Source: Odoribacter lunatus (GTDB lineage: Bacteria; Bacteroidota; Bacteroidia; Bacteroidales; Marinifilaceae). From it: a DNA stretch of 64,000 nt. The notes below the pieces were generated by a model, which searched no databases, had not been told where the DNA came from, and saw only the letters and a program-made list of their open reading frames with translations. The position numbers and the translations under genes were made by a program. Below, in pieces: positions 35,848-44,781 of the stretch (positions within the stretch are counted from its first letter, which is position 1; every line of letters begins with the position of its first letter). Where the stretch lies: contig NZ_CALPCZ010000001.1 in NCBI RefSeq assembly GCF_943193135.1, positions 124,001 to 188,000 on the forward strand. The letters are read 5' to 3'.

Positions 35848-36933
35848 ATGGAAAAATATAGAATATCTATGGTGCCGGGGCCGGTATCCGTTCCGCAGGA
35901 AATATTGGATGTGGCAGCATTCAATTACGGCTCCGCCGATTTGGAGGAAGAATATGCGGATTTGTATGTGAAGACGGGTGAAGCACTGCAAAAACTGATG
36001 GGTACCCGGAATCAGATAGTCCTCCAGACGGGAGAAGGAATGATTGCTTTATGGAGCGCCTTGAAAAGCACACTTGTGCCGGGCGACCGGGTATTGGCAT
36101 TGTCTACCGGATTATTCGGCCATGGCATAGGAGAGATGGCGGAGGCATTGGAATGTGAAGTCCGGATAATAGGATTCGGATTTGACGAGTCAGTCAGTGA
36201 TTTTGAACTGATAGAAAAAGCCATTCGGGAATTTGCCCCTAAGATGATTACACTTGTGCAGAATGAGACGCCCAGCGGGACGATGAACCCGGTGGATAAA
36301 ATAGGCGAACTGAAAGAAAAATACGGCGTGCCCCTTTTGTATGTGGATGCCGTTTCCGGAATAGGCGGAAGTGTCGTGAACGTGGATGAATGGCACGTTG
36401 ATTTATGCTTGGGAGGTTCCCAGAAATGTTTGTCAGCACCGGCTAATATGGCATTCTTATCGGTAAGTCCCAAGGCGTGGGAGATTATAGAAGAGGTCGG
36501 CTATGTCGGTTACGATGCCTTGTTGCCATTCCGTTTTGCCGTGGAAAAACGTTACTTTCCCTACACACCCTATTGGCAAGGGACGGCACAATTGTATAAA
36601 GCGTGTGAGTTGATTTTGCAGGAAGGGCTGCAACAGACAATAGAAAGGCATGTGGAAGCAGCGGAATTTTGCAGGAAACGGTGTGTGGAAATGGGACTGA
36701 AACTGTATCCTCGTCCGGACGCCTTGTACTCTTCCACGGTAACAGCTTTGTACGTACCTGCGAAGTATACTTGGCAGGAATTGGATAAAAATTTAAGGGG
36801 GCAGGGATTGGTCGTAGGGGGAAATTACGGTTGTCTGGCGGGAGAGGTTTTCCGGATAGGACACATGGGTTCCCAGGCAAACCTGAACCTGATGGAAGAG
36901 GCATTGGACATACTTGAAAAAGTAACTCGTTGA
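35848..36933 (+). CDS. Class V aminotransferase, alanine/serine--glyoxylate family
   Basis: A 361-residue PLP enzyme of fold type I. The N-terminal MVPGPVSVPQEILDVAAFNYGS is the family's substrate-binding start. PLP binding is shown by YVDAVSGIGG near residue 165 and the Schiff-base Lys in LGGSQKCLSAP at about 192. The C-terminal FRIGHMG motif carries the carboxylate-binding Arg. The family includes alanine-glyoxylate, serine-glyoxylate and serine-pyruvate enzymes; substrate cannot be fixed from sequence. It is followed at 21 bases by a DUF2752 gene. Confidence 0.9.
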   Translation: MEKYRISMVPGPVSVPQEILDVAAFNYGSADLEEEYADLYVKTGEALQKLMGTRNQIVLQTGEGMIALWSALKSTLVPGDRVLALSTGLFGHGIGEMAEALECEVRIIGFGFDESVSDFELIEKAIREFAPKMITLVQNETPSGTMNPVDKIGELKEKYGVPLLYVDAVSGIGGSVVNVDEWHVDLCLGGSQKCLSAPANMAFLSVSPKAWEIIEEVGYVGYDALLPFRFAVEKRYFPYTPYWQGTAQLYKACELILQEGLQQTIERHVEAAEFCRKRCVEMGLKLYPRPDALYSSTVTALYVPAKYTWQELDKNLRGQGLVVGGNYGCLAGEVFRIGHMGSQANLNLMEEALDILEKVTR

Positions 36934-36954
36934 TATTGAAAATACGTGCCGGCA

Positions 36955-37251
36955 ATGTTGGAATGGTTGGAAATGCATCAGCTCCCTTGTTTGATAAAAC
37001 GTTATTTGGGAATAGAATGCCCGGGGTGTGGCTTACAGACGGCAATTCTTTTACTTTTAAAAGGAGAGTGGAAAGCGGCTTTTGTCACTTATCCCGCCTT
37101 GTTCGGATTAATTCTGTTTTTTATACTGGGAGGATTGAGGTTATGCGGGGTGAAAAAAATTACGTCAGAATACTTAAAAATTATAGGTTTTGCTTGTTTG
37201 GCAACAATTTTAATATCATATTTGCTCAAATTAACAAATAACATTATTTAA
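36955..37251 (+). CDS. DUF2752 family small membrane protein
   Basis: A 98-residue protein when started at ATG 36955 (an in-frame GTG at 36946 is less likely). The family hallmark CPGCGLQTAILLLLKGE lies near residue 24. Two or three hydrophobic helices follow (about 42-62 and 75-92). DUF2752 proteins have no known function; their Cys-Pro-Gly-Cys-Gly motif resembles a metal or redox site facing the membrane. It precedes another small membrane protein by 27 bases, a pair that recurs in Bacteroidetes. Confidence 0.82.
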   Translation: MLEWLEMHQLPCLIKRYLGIECPGCGLQTAILLLLKGEWKAAFVTYPALFGLILFFILGGLRLCGVKKITSEYLKIIGFACLATILISYLLKLTNNII

Positions 37252-37278
37252 GTTTATTTATTTTTTAAAATTAAGAAA

Positions 37279-37590
37279 ATGGAACAAAATAGAATGGAGC
37301 TACCTAATTCTACCGTCGTATTGGTATTAGGTATATTATCTTTGATATTTTGCTGGTGTTATGGCTTTATCGGGTTAATACTCGGAATTATAGCAGTAGC
37401 TCTTTCCGGTACGCCCAGACGTATGTATCGGACAAACCCTGAAAATTACTTTGAATCATCTTATAAAAATTTGAATGCCGGACGTGTTTGCGGTATTATT
37501 GCAATTTGCATATCGGCATTGGTAATAGTGTTTGTAATTATGATTTTCATGGGTATTATTGCAGCAGGGTTGGGGATGTTGCCTTATTAG
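37279..37590 (+). CDS. CCC-motif/DUF4190-type small membrane protein
   Basis: A 103-residue protein with two hydrophobic hairpins: VVLVLGILSLIFCWCYGFIG at about residues 14-33 continuing through a second turn, and VCGIIAICISALVIVFVIMI at about 66-85. Between them is the short loop SGTPRRMYRTNPENYFESSYK. It fits the annotated 'CCC motif membrane protein' group of Bacteroidetes, of unknown function. It lies between the DUF2752 gene and the acidic pRiA4-ORF3-like gene, with spacings of 27 and 16 bases, so it is likely co-transcribed. Confidence 0.78.
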   Translation: MEQNRMELPNSTVVLVLGILSLIFCWCYGFIGLILGIIAVALSGTPRRMYRTNPENYFESSYKNLNAGRVCGIIAICISALVIVFVIMIFMGIIAAGLGMLPY

Positions 37591-37606
37591 TTTGTAAAAT
37601 ATTGAT

Positions 37607-38203
37607 ATGAACTACAGATTTGAAATTAACTTTCCGGACACGGAATTCCGGTGTGAGATTGCAATAGCAGGAGAACAGACATTCCAGCAGTTCCACGATA
37701 AAATTATAGAAGTATTGGAGTATGACGGCTCGCAAATGGCTTCATTTTATACATTGGATAAAATGGGAGTGAGGGGAAAGGAAATAGCATTAACGGATAT
37801 GGTGGGGGATGAGGACACCATGATGATGAATACCACGAAAATAGAGGATGTCGTTAATGCAGACTGCATAGAGTTGGAATACGTTTATGACTTCTTCAAC
37901 AACAAATATTTTAAAGTCGAGTATGCGGGAGAATACAAGGGAAAATCCGATGCTTTGCCTGCATGCCTATACTGTGAGGGAGAAATTCCGGAACAAATGA
38001 GCTTTGACCCGGACGAAGAATGGGATTTCAATAAATCGGACGACGACGAGTACGACGATAGCTTTATGGAGGAATTCAATGATTACAGTGATGAAGGCGG
38101 CTTTGAAGACGATGAGGATAACTTTGGAGATGAGGATGATTTTGGCGGTGGCGGCTATGGTTCCTCGTATGACAGCATAGACGATTATATTGATAAACTT
38201 TGA
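37607..38203 (+). CDS. pRiA4b ORF-3/IS1096-passenger-like protein with acidic tail
   Basis: A 198-residue protein whose first 125 residues fit the PRiA4_ORF3-like fold (IS1096 element passenger TnpR family, PF07929): YRFEINFPDTEFRCEIAIAG at the start and CIELEYVYDFFNNKYFKVEY in the middle. The rest is strongly acidic and Gly-rich (repeated Asp/Glu with GGGGYGSSYDS), probably disordered. Despite the family name there is no transposon here; such chromosomal copies are common in Bacteroidales and their function is unknown. Its end overlaps the region upstream of miaA. Confidence 0.8.
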   Translation: MNYRFEINFPDTEFRCEIAIAGEQTFQQFHDKIIEVLEYDGSQMASFYTLDKMGVRGKEIALTDMVGDEDTMMMNTTKIEDVVNADCIELEYVYDFFNNKYFKVEYAGEYKGKSDALPACLYCEGEIPEQMSFDPDEEWDFNKSDDDEYDDSFMEEFNDYSDEGGFEDDEDNFGDEDDFGGGGYGSSYDSIDDYIDKL

Positions 38204-38228
38204 TAGGGTTTGGAACCGGAAAGAGTTT

Positions 38229-39131
38229 ATGAATAAAACGCTTATTGTACTCCTGGGACCCACGGGAGTCGGAAAAACGGATTTAAGCATTGATATCGCT
38301 TCATTTTTTGATACCTCTATTATTTCCTGCGATTCCCGCCAGATTTATAAAGAGATGAAAATAGGCACGGCCGTGCCTTCTGAGGAACAACTGAAAAGGG
38401 TTCCTCATTTTTTTGTCGGCACCTTATCCGTAAAAGAATATTACAACTCATGGCAGTTCGAGCAACAGGCATTGGAGAGAATTCGCCTCTTACATAAAGA
38501 GCGGGACATCGTGGTCATGGCAGGTGGCTCCATGATGTACATCGACGCCGTGTGCAAAGGCATAGATGACATACCGACGATAGCTCCGGAATTACGGCAA
38601 AATTTAATGAAGCGCTACGAAGAAGAAGGCTTGGAAGCAATATGCAGGCAGTTGAAACAACTGGATCCGGTTTTTTACGGGCAGGTAGATTTGAACAATG
38701 CGAAGCGGGTATTGCATGCCGTAGAAGTATGTTTAATGGCCGGCGTACCTTATTCCTCATTACGTACGAACGCACCCAAAGACAGAGGCTTCCGCATCTT
38801 GAAGATAGGTTTGATGCGGGACAAAGAAGAATTATACGAGCGTATAAACAGACGGGTAGATGTAATGCTTGAAGAAGGATTGATGGACGAGGCGCATCGG
38901 TTATATAAACACAAAGGATTAAACGCCTTGAATACGGTAGGGTATAAAGAATGCTTTGATTTTTTTGACGGAAAAATAGACCGGGAAGAAGCCGTACGTT
39001 TAATAAAACGCAATAGCCGCCGCTATGCGAAAAAGCAACTCTCCTGGTTTCGGCGGGATAATGAAATTCAGTGGTTCCATCCGGAAGAGAAAGAAAAGAT
39101 ACTGACTTATATTCAGACCCAAATACAATAA
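38229..39131 (+). CDS. miaA: tRNA dimethylallyltransferase
   Basis: Adds the dimethylallyl group to A37 of tRNAs that read U-starting codons. The 300-residue protein starts at ATG 38229 (MNKTLIVLLGPTGVGKTDLS); a longer form from 38190 would overlap the previous gene. The P-loop is GPTGVGKT, followed by ISCDSRQIYKEMKIGTA (substrate and tRNA contact), and VNLVMAGGSMMYIDAVCKGID-type sequence near 95. The C-terminal part ends in the family signature with RNSRRYAKKQLSWFRRD. It is closed by a bidirectional terminator. Confidence 0.96.
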   Translation: MNKTLIVLLGPTGVGKTDLSIDIASFFDTSIISCDSRQIYKEMKIGTAVPSEEQLKRVPHFFVGTLSVKEYYNSWQFEQQALERIRLLHKERDIVVMAGGSMMYIDAVCKGIDDIPTIAPELRQNLMKRYEEEGLEAICRQLKQLDPVFYGQVDLNNAKRVLHAVEVCLMAGVPYSSLRTNAPKDRGFRILKIGLMRDKEELYERINRRVDVMLEEGLMDEAHRLYKHKGLNALNTVGYKECFDFFDGKIDREEAVRLIKRNSRRYAKKQLSWFRRDNEIQWFHPEEKEKILTYIQTQIQ

Positions 39132-39162
39132 AAAAGGTAGAATTTTACTTCTACCTTTTTCT
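39131..39162. terminator. Bidirectional terminator between miaA and fumarase
   Basis: AAAAAGGTAGAA and TTCTACCTTTTT form a 12-base-pair stem with A-run and T-run on the two sides, so it can stop both convergent genes. Confidence 0.88.
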
Positions 39163-39182
39163 ATTTCCAATTTAAAAATGGA

Positions 39183-40793
39183 TTAATGGGCCCATTCTGC
39201 GAAGAAATCATTGCCCTTATCATCCACAATGATAAAAGCAGGGAAATTCTCTATCCGGATTTTACGGATAGCTTCCATGCCAAGTTCTTCAAAAGCCACG
39301 ACTTCAACAGACTTAATGCTGTTTTTAGCTAAAATGGCAGCAGGCCCTCCAATAGAACCGAGATAAAAACCGCCGTGTTTTTTACAAGCATCAGTCACAG
39401 CCTGCGAGCGGTTTCCTTTGGCAACCATAATCATACTGCCGCCATGTTGCTGGAATAAATCAACGTATGGGTCCATACGGCCGGCAGTAGTCGGTCCGAA
39501 ACTTCCGGACGCCATCCCTTGAGGAGTCTTTGCCGGACCGGCGTAATAAATAGGATGATTTTTAAAATAATCGGGCATAGGCTTGCCTTCATCCAGCATC
39601 TGTTTAATGCGGGCGTGAGCAATATCCCTGGCGACAATCAAAGTACCCGATAAATTCAAACGGGTCTTTATCGGATGTTTGGTCAGCTCTTTTAAAACTT
39701 GTTCCATAGGCTGGTCTAAATCAATATTGACAGCCGGAGCAAGAGCCGGGGTTTCTGCCGGCAGAAAACGGGCAGGATTTTTTTCCAGCTGCTCAAGGAA
39801 AATACCCTTTTCCGTAATTTTCGCTTTGATATTCCGGTCTGCACTACAGCTTACTCCTATCCCCACCGGACAAGAAGCTGCATGGCGCGGCAACCGTATA
39901 ACACGTACATCATGTACCCAATACTTCCCTCCGAATTGGGCACCGATACCTTTATCCCGGCATATTTTCAAAATCTTTTCTTCCCATTCCAAATCCCGGA
40001 AAGCTCGTCCGCCTTCATTGCCGGAAGTAGGCAAGTGGTCATAATAACCGGCAGACGCCTTCTTTACCGTCGTGAGATTAGCCTCTGCCGAAGTACCTCC
40101 GATGACAACGGCCAAATGATAGGGAGGACAAGCGGACGTACCTAAATCCAATACCTTCTCTGAAATAAATTTAGTCAAAGTCTCTTCATTAAGAAGAGCT
40201 TTTGTCTGCTGGTAAAGAAAAGTCTTATTGGCGGAACCTCCTCCCTTGGTAATAAAAAGGAACTCATATTTATTGCCTTGCGTAGCATAAAGATCAATCT
40301 GGGCAGGCAAGTTCGTACCGGTATTTTTTTCTTCCGTCATGGAAAACGGCACCACCTGTGAATAACGTAAATTCCGGTCACGGTAAGTTTCAAACACCCC
40401 CTTGCTGATAGCCTCCGCATCATTACAGCCCGTCCATACATTTTCGCCTTTTTTACCGATACAGATAGCCGTTCCGGTATCCTGACAAGTAGGAAGCTCC
40501 CCTTCGGCAGCAACCACTTGATTAATCAGCATCGTATGGGCAACAAATTTATCATTGTCACTCGCTTCCGGATCCTTCAGAATGTCAGCTAATTTTTGCA
40601 GATGAGAAGCGCGCAGATAAAACGACACATCGGCATAAGCCTCACGTGCCAGCAATTCAAGCCCTTCTTTTTCAATTTTTAAAACTTTTCTCCCGTCACA
40701 CTCTATTGTTTTTACATATTCCTTCGTCAATAACCGGTATTCGGTCGTATCTTTCTCAATAGGAAATGGGTCCTGGTATTTAAATTCTGCCAT
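39183..40793 (-). CDS. fumA: Fumarate hydratase, class I (4Fe-4S)
   Basis: Interconverts fumarate and malate in the reductive branch leading to succinate. The 536-residue single-chain enzyme joins the alpha-type N-terminal and beta-type C-terminal domains. The start is ATG 40793 ([14 protein letters not shown]); an upstream Met at 40841 is rejected. Three Cys expected to hold the 4Fe-4S cluster lie in [10 protein letters not shown] (about 110), [12 protein letters not shown] (about 230) and [11 protein letters not shown] (about 318). Near the C-terminus [16 protein letters not shown] and [16 protein letters not shown] mark the beta domain. Whether it corresponds to FumA or FumB of E. coli cannot be told. 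Confidence 0.94.
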   Translation of the reverse strand: MAEFKYQDPFPIEKDTTEYRLLTKEYVKTIECDGRKVLKIEKEGLELLAREAYADVSFYLRASHLQKLADILKDPEASDNDKFVAHTMLINQVVAAEGELPTCQDTGTAICIGKKGENVWTGCNDAEAISKGVFETYRDRNLRYSQVVPFSMTEEKNTGTNLPAQIDLYATQGNKYEFLFITKGGGSANKTFLYQQTKALLNEETLTKFISEKVLDLGTSACPPYHLAVVIGGTSAEANLTTVKKASAGYYDHLPTSGNEGGRAFRDLEWEEKILKICRDKGIGAQFGGKYWVHDVRVIRLPRHAASCPVGIGVSCSADRNIKAKITEKGIFLEQLEKNPARFLPAETPALAPAVNIDLDQPMEQVLKELTKHPIKTRLNLSGTLIVARDIAHARIKQMLDEGKPMPDYFKNHPIYYAGPAKTPQGMASGSFGPTTAGRMDPYVDLFQQHGGSMIMVAKGNRSQAVTDACKKHGGFYLGSIGGPAAILAKNSIKSVEVVAFEELGMEAIRKIRIENFPAFIIVDDKGNDFFAEWAH

Positions 40794-40911
40794 AATAATA
40801 TTGATTAATAAAGTAAAAAGTATCCTGTACTCTTGAGCCAACGAAAATAAGATTAATAACTGAGAAATTTAAATTTTAAAGAAAATATTCTTTAATAATC
40901 TTTTCGTCTAT

Positions 40912-40943
40912 ATAAAAAGAGCCCGATTCATATCGAGCTCTTT
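40912..40943 (-). terminator. Terminator after the OmpA-family gene
   Basis: AAAGAGC (40917-40923) pairs with GCTCTTT (40937-40943), with an inner CGAT/ATCG pairing. On the minus strand it is followed by a T-run. Confidence 0.8.
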
Positions 40944-40984
40944 CACCGAAAAATCAGAATCTGAAACTATTCGGTTGTATATAA

Positions 40985-42181
40985 TTATTCGATAATGGCT
41001 ACACGGTTGAGGGAATTGCCGTCAAACAAATCCTTGACACCGCCTTTATATTCCACCTTCAATTGATTGGGATTAACCCCGAAATCCTTGGTAAGAACAT
41101 TATATACATTTTCAGCTCGTTTCTGGCTTAATTGGAGATTGAACTCCGCAGAACCGGTGGCCTTGTCGGCATAGCCTACGATAGTATAAGATTTATTGGG
41201 ATTTTGTTTAATCTGTTCTGCTAAATACTCCAGATTCACTTTATCTTTTGCTGTAATATTGGCTTTATTGATGTCAAAGAAAATAGCTCTTGGACCAACG
41301 ACAACTTCTTTCTCTATTTTAACGGCTTGTTTTTCCGCTTTTACGCGTTCCAGTTCGCAATTCAATTGGTTATTATAGGCAATCTGCTCGGCTAATTGAG
41401 CCTGTGTCGTTTCCAACTGTTTGGCGGTAGCGGCCCACGCAATCTCTTCCGCCATGACAACAGGGGCAACGGGAATATTGCGTTTAAATTCACGGTTCTT
41501 GAACTTATAGCTGAAACCGGCGGTAACGGTCAGAATACCGTTAGCCCTTTTACCACCCGGTTCTCCGGCAAACTTCTTTTCAAATACAGACCCCCGAATC
41601 TCGATATTTAAATCGAAAGCATCCGACAAACGCATTTTATTAATCAAACCGGCATTGGCTGTAAACACATTATTCGAGGCGGAAGTACATGCGTGCATAA
41701 TACCGAAGCCCAAATAAGGTACAGCCTCATAAAAACGGTCGTAACGGTAACCGCCGATCCAGTTGGAAAGATTAAGCAAAACATCACCGTGGACATTGAA
41801 TTGGTTCCACTTTTGTTTATATAAGCCGTCATTGTCCGGGCTGCCTGTTGCATACATATTTGCGGCATCATAAGTAAAACCCTGTAACTTGAAACCGCTT
41901 ACCTGGGCACGAAGACCGAGGGTAGGAACAAACCATTTACCAACAGAAAAATCGAATGCGGGAGCAATACGCTTGCCGAATTTGCCTTGGGCATCGCTTT
42001 GACCGAAATAAACTTGACCTCCAGCACCGATGGATATAAACCAATTATCCCAAAATCTATTGGTTACATAACCGCTCCATGAAGTGTTTTTCTCTTGTAC
42101 GATTAATTGCGTACTTTCTTGAGCGAACGACATAAAAGGCGTCGCAGCTATCAACAACAGCATTAATACTCTTTTCTTCAT
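40985..42181 (-). CDS. OmpA-family outer-membrane protein
   Basis: A 398-residue major-porin-like protein. It has a signal peptide (LLLIAATPFMSFAQ), a beta-barrel of alternating strands to about residue 235, a Gln/Lys-rich linker (about 245-290) and a C-terminal OmpA domain. The OmpA domain shows AIFFDINKANITAKDKVNLEYL and the peptidoglycan-binding segment GYADKATGSAEFNLQLSQKRAENV, where Asp and Arg bind diaminopimelate. Such proteins tie the outer membrane to peptidoglycan. It is monocistronic with a terminator 42 bases after the stop and a 250-base region upstream. Confidence 0.93.
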   Translation of the reverse strand: MKKRVLMLLLIAATPFMSFAQESTQLIVQEKNTSWSGYVTNRFWDNWFISIGAGGQVYFGQSDAQGKFGKRIAPAFDFSVGKWFVPTLGLRAQVSGFKLQGFTYDAANMYATGSPDNDGLYKQKWNQFNVHGDVLLNLSNWIGGYRYDRFYEAVPYLGFGIMHACTSASNNVFTANAGLINKMRLSDAFDLNIEIRGSVFEKKFAGEPGGKRANGILTVTAGFSYKFKNREFKRNIPVAPVVMAEEIAWAATAKQLETTQAQLAEQIAYNNQLNCELERVKAEKQAVKIEKEVVVGPRAIFFDINKANITAKDKVNLEYLAEQIKQNPNKSYTIVGYADKATGSAEFNLQLSQKRAENVYNVLTKDFGVNPNQLKVEYKGGVKDLFDGNSLNRVAIIE

Positions 42182-42432
42182 TTTTCTTTAATTTAGTTTT
42201 GGTTATAGTATTATTTAAAAGTTAGTTCAGAAACAGGAGGTAATACGGGGAAAATAGTAGGGTGTATACATAATATTTGTGAAAAAATGATTATATTCCA
42301 TGTAATAATGACTGATAATTAAGTTTTTAACTTTAATATGATTTGTTTATGTAAAAATGTTTTGAAGTTTTTAATTCAAAGTCCTATTTTGGCATTATTG
42401 TTGCAAAAGATGTAATAAAACTTAAAAATCTT

Positions 42433-44619
42433 ATGTGGAAATACTGCTTGTGTATACTACTTTGTCTGGGGATATTGACAGAAGTAGAGGCAGAACGGAA
42501 AAAAGTGGGATTGGTATTAAGCGGTGGAGGTGCAAAAGGAATTGCGCACGTAGGGGTAATAGAAGTATTGGAAAAAGCCGGCATACCGGTTGATATCGTT
42601 GTTGGAACCAGTATGGGGGCAATCGTGGGAGGACTGTATGCAATCGGATATGACGGAAAGACGCTGGACAGCTTAGTACGTAAACAGGATTGGCCTTACT
42701 TGTTAAGCGACAAACTCTACCGGGACAAACTGTCTTTTGCAGAAAAAGAAGCGACAGAAAAATATCTCTTGTCTTTTCCTTTCCGGAAAGATAAAACAAG
42801 ACGGATGCCGGCGGGATTCGTAAGCGGGCAGAACATATACAACTTATTTACCGACTTGACTTTAGGCTATCATGATACGCTTGACTTTAAAACATTGCCC
42901 ATCCCTTTTGCATGTGTGGCTGCGGACATGGTAAGCGGCAAAGAAGTCGTATTGAGTGAAGGATTATTGGCACAGGCCATGCGTTCCAGTATGGCCATCC
43001 CCGGGGCATTTACCCCTGTCAGGACAGACAGTATGATATTGGTGGATGGCGGCATCGTCAATAACTTTCCTGTAGACGTGGCAAAAGCAATGGGGGCGGA
43101 CATTATAATAGGGGTGGATGTACAATCGGACTTAAGAACGGCGGAGGACTTGAATTCCTTACCGAGCGTCATGGGGCAATTGATAAACTTAATGTGTCTG
43201 AACAAATTTGAAGCTAACAAAGCCATGACGGATTTGTATATCCGGCCGGACGTCAGCGGATTCTCCGCCGCCAGTTTCACTAAAGAGGCCGTAGACACAC
43301 TGCTGCTCCGGGGAGAAAAAGCCGCCGAGGCAAATTGGGAAGAACTGATAAAGTTGAAAACGATTTTGCAAGGTGACTCGATGGATAACGGGAAGCGCTC
43401 CACGCTCGAAATAAACCGCGACACCTTTTTTATTAGGGATATTTATCTGAAAGGTATTTCCGAAAAAGACGGGGCTTGGTTGAAAAAAATCATGCGCTTG
43501 AAAGGTCATAAAGAAATGACGCGGGAGGAACTTCATAAAATTATAAGTGAACTTTACGGAACAAAAATATTCACCGGGGTCACCTATCGGCTGTTGAACG
43601 GACCGGAATATGATTTGGAAATAAACTTGCAAAAACGGGAAATGAGTGCGTTAAATCTGGGCTTTCGTTTTGATTCCGAAGAAATGGCGGCAATCTTGCT
43701 GAACACCCGTTTGCGGTTTAAAGCACTGCGGGGTTCGCGTTTTGAATTGACGGCACGTTTGAGTAAAAGTCCCTTTGTCCGTGTAGACTACTCTTTTGAG
43801 AGGCCTTTTCTCAGCAAATTGAATTTATCCTATATGTTCAAATATAACGACTTTGATTTATACGACCGGGGGGATAAAGTAAACGGAATAGCCTATCGGT
43901 ATCATAGCGGTAAATTAAGCCTGACAAACCTTTACGTGCGGAATTTTAAATTTGAGACGGGATTGCGTTATGAATATTTTGATTCCGATGACATTTTATT
44001 CAAAGTCGAGGGACAAAATTTTGATTTGAAATCGGAAGGCTTCATCTCTTATTACGGTTTAGCGCATTTGGAAACATACGACAAACGTTATTATCCGACA
44101 AAAGGCGTTTCCTTTAAAGCCTCTTATTCTCTTTATACGGATAATTTTATTCAATACAACCAAAGCGCTCCTTTTTCTGCATTGAGCGCGGACTTTACGG
44201 GTGTCGTTTCATTGACCAACCGCCTGAAACTGCTTCCGTCCGTTTATGGCAGGGTACTGATAGGGAATGAAATCGCATCCCCTTACCTGAATTATATGGG
44301 AGGGGATATATTCGGGCGTAATATGGCCCAACAGCTGCCTTTTTGGGGGATAAACCACATAGAGTTGTTTGACAACGCATTGTTAGTGGCTAAATTGCAT
44401 CTTCGTCAAAGAATGGGGGCACGGCATTATCTGTCCTTTGTCGGGAATTACGCTCTGCAAGACGATAACTTTTTTGACATATTGGGAGGGAAGGGTATCT
44501 GGGGAGGAGGTATCGGTTATTCTTATGATTTGCCCGTAGGACCGGTGGATTTCGTGGTAAGCATATCCGACTGGACTAAAAAAATGGGATTGTATTTTAA
44601 TTTAGGCTTTAACTTTTAG
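42433..44619 (+). CDS. Patatin-like phospholipase fused to a BamA-type barrel
   Basis: A 728-residue exported protein with signal peptide (CILLCLGILTEVEA). The patatin domain has the oxyanion motif SGGGAKGIAHVGV (about residue 30), nucleophile GTSMGAIVGG (Ser at about 58) and catalytic Asp in LVDGGIVNNFP (about 203). A POTRA-like segment (about 330-395) and a 16-strand-type surface-antigen barrel follow, ending in the aromatic terminus FNLGFNF that BamA recognises. This is the PlpD/type Vd architecture, in which the lipase is exposed at the surface or periplasm. Upstream 250 bases hold no gene. Confidence 0.92.
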   Translation: MWKYCLCILLCLGILTEVEAERKKVGLVLSGGGAKGIAHVGVIEVLEKAGIPVDIVVGTSMGAIVGGLYAIGYDGKTLDSLVRKQDWPYLLSDKLYRDKLSFAEKEATEKYLLSFPFRKDKTRRMPAGFVSGQNIYNLFTDLTLGYHDTLDFKTLPIPFACVAADMVSGKEVVLSEGLLAQAMRSSMAIPGAFTPVRTDSMILVDGGIVNNFPVDVAKAMGADIIIGVDVQSDLRTAEDLNSLPSVMGQLINLMCLNKFEANKAMTDLYIRPDVSGFSAASFTKEAVDTLLLRGEKAAEANWEELIKLKTILQGDSMDNGKRSTLEINRDTFFIRDIYLKGISEKDGAWLKKIMRLKGHKEMTREELHKIISELYGTKIFTGVTYRLLNGPEYDLEINLQKREMSALNLGFRFDSEEMAAILLNTRLRFKALRGSRFELTARLSKSPFVRVDYSFERPFLSKLNLSYMFKYNDFDLYDRGDKVNGIAYRYHSGKLSLTNLYVRNFKFETGLRYEYFDSDDILFKVEGQNFDLKSEGFISYYGLAHLETYDKRYYPTKGVSFKASYSLYTDNFIQYNQSAPFSALSADFTGVVSLTNRLKLLPSVYGRVLIGNEIASPYLNYMGGDIFGRNMAQQLPFWGINHIELFDNALLVAKLHLRQRMGARHYLSFVGNYALQDDNFFDILGGKGIWGGGIGYSYDLPVGPVDFVVSISDWTKKMGLYFNLGFNF

Positions 44620-44654
44620 TTTTCCGTAGGTTGTCTTCGGGTAATCCGGCATAC

Positions 44655-44730
44655 ATCCCTATCCCTGGCCTATCCCATTCTCTATCCCAAGCCTATTCGG
44701 AGATAGGGATGATATATGTTACGGGATAGG
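44655..44730. repeat. CTATCCC repeat cluster with crossed inverted repeats
   Basis: TATCCC occurs three times within about 40 bases. ATCCCTATC (44655-44663) is the perfect complement of GATAGGGAT (44702-44710), and CCTATCCC (44669-44676) of GGGATAGG (44723-44730). Because the arms alternate, the two pairings form a pseudoknot-like topology rather than nested hairpins. No gene is present here. Confidence 0.5.
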
Positions 44731-44746
44731 CAAGGAGCGTATTGTT

Positions 44747-44771
44747 AGCCGGGCTATTGCCCGGTTATTTT
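44747..44771 (+). terminator. Terminator-like hairpin after the patatin gene
   Basis: AGCCGGGC-TATT-GCCCGGTT is an 8-base-pair stem followed by ATTTTC. It could end the plus-strand transcript; it lies 11 bases from the end of the convergent WYL gene. Confidence 0.7.
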
Positions 44772-44781
44772 CAGCTAATCC

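Noticed and set aside
37607-38203. IS1096-type transposon
   Set aside because: Only the passenger-like fold is present; no transposase, terminal repeats or target duplication are visible.
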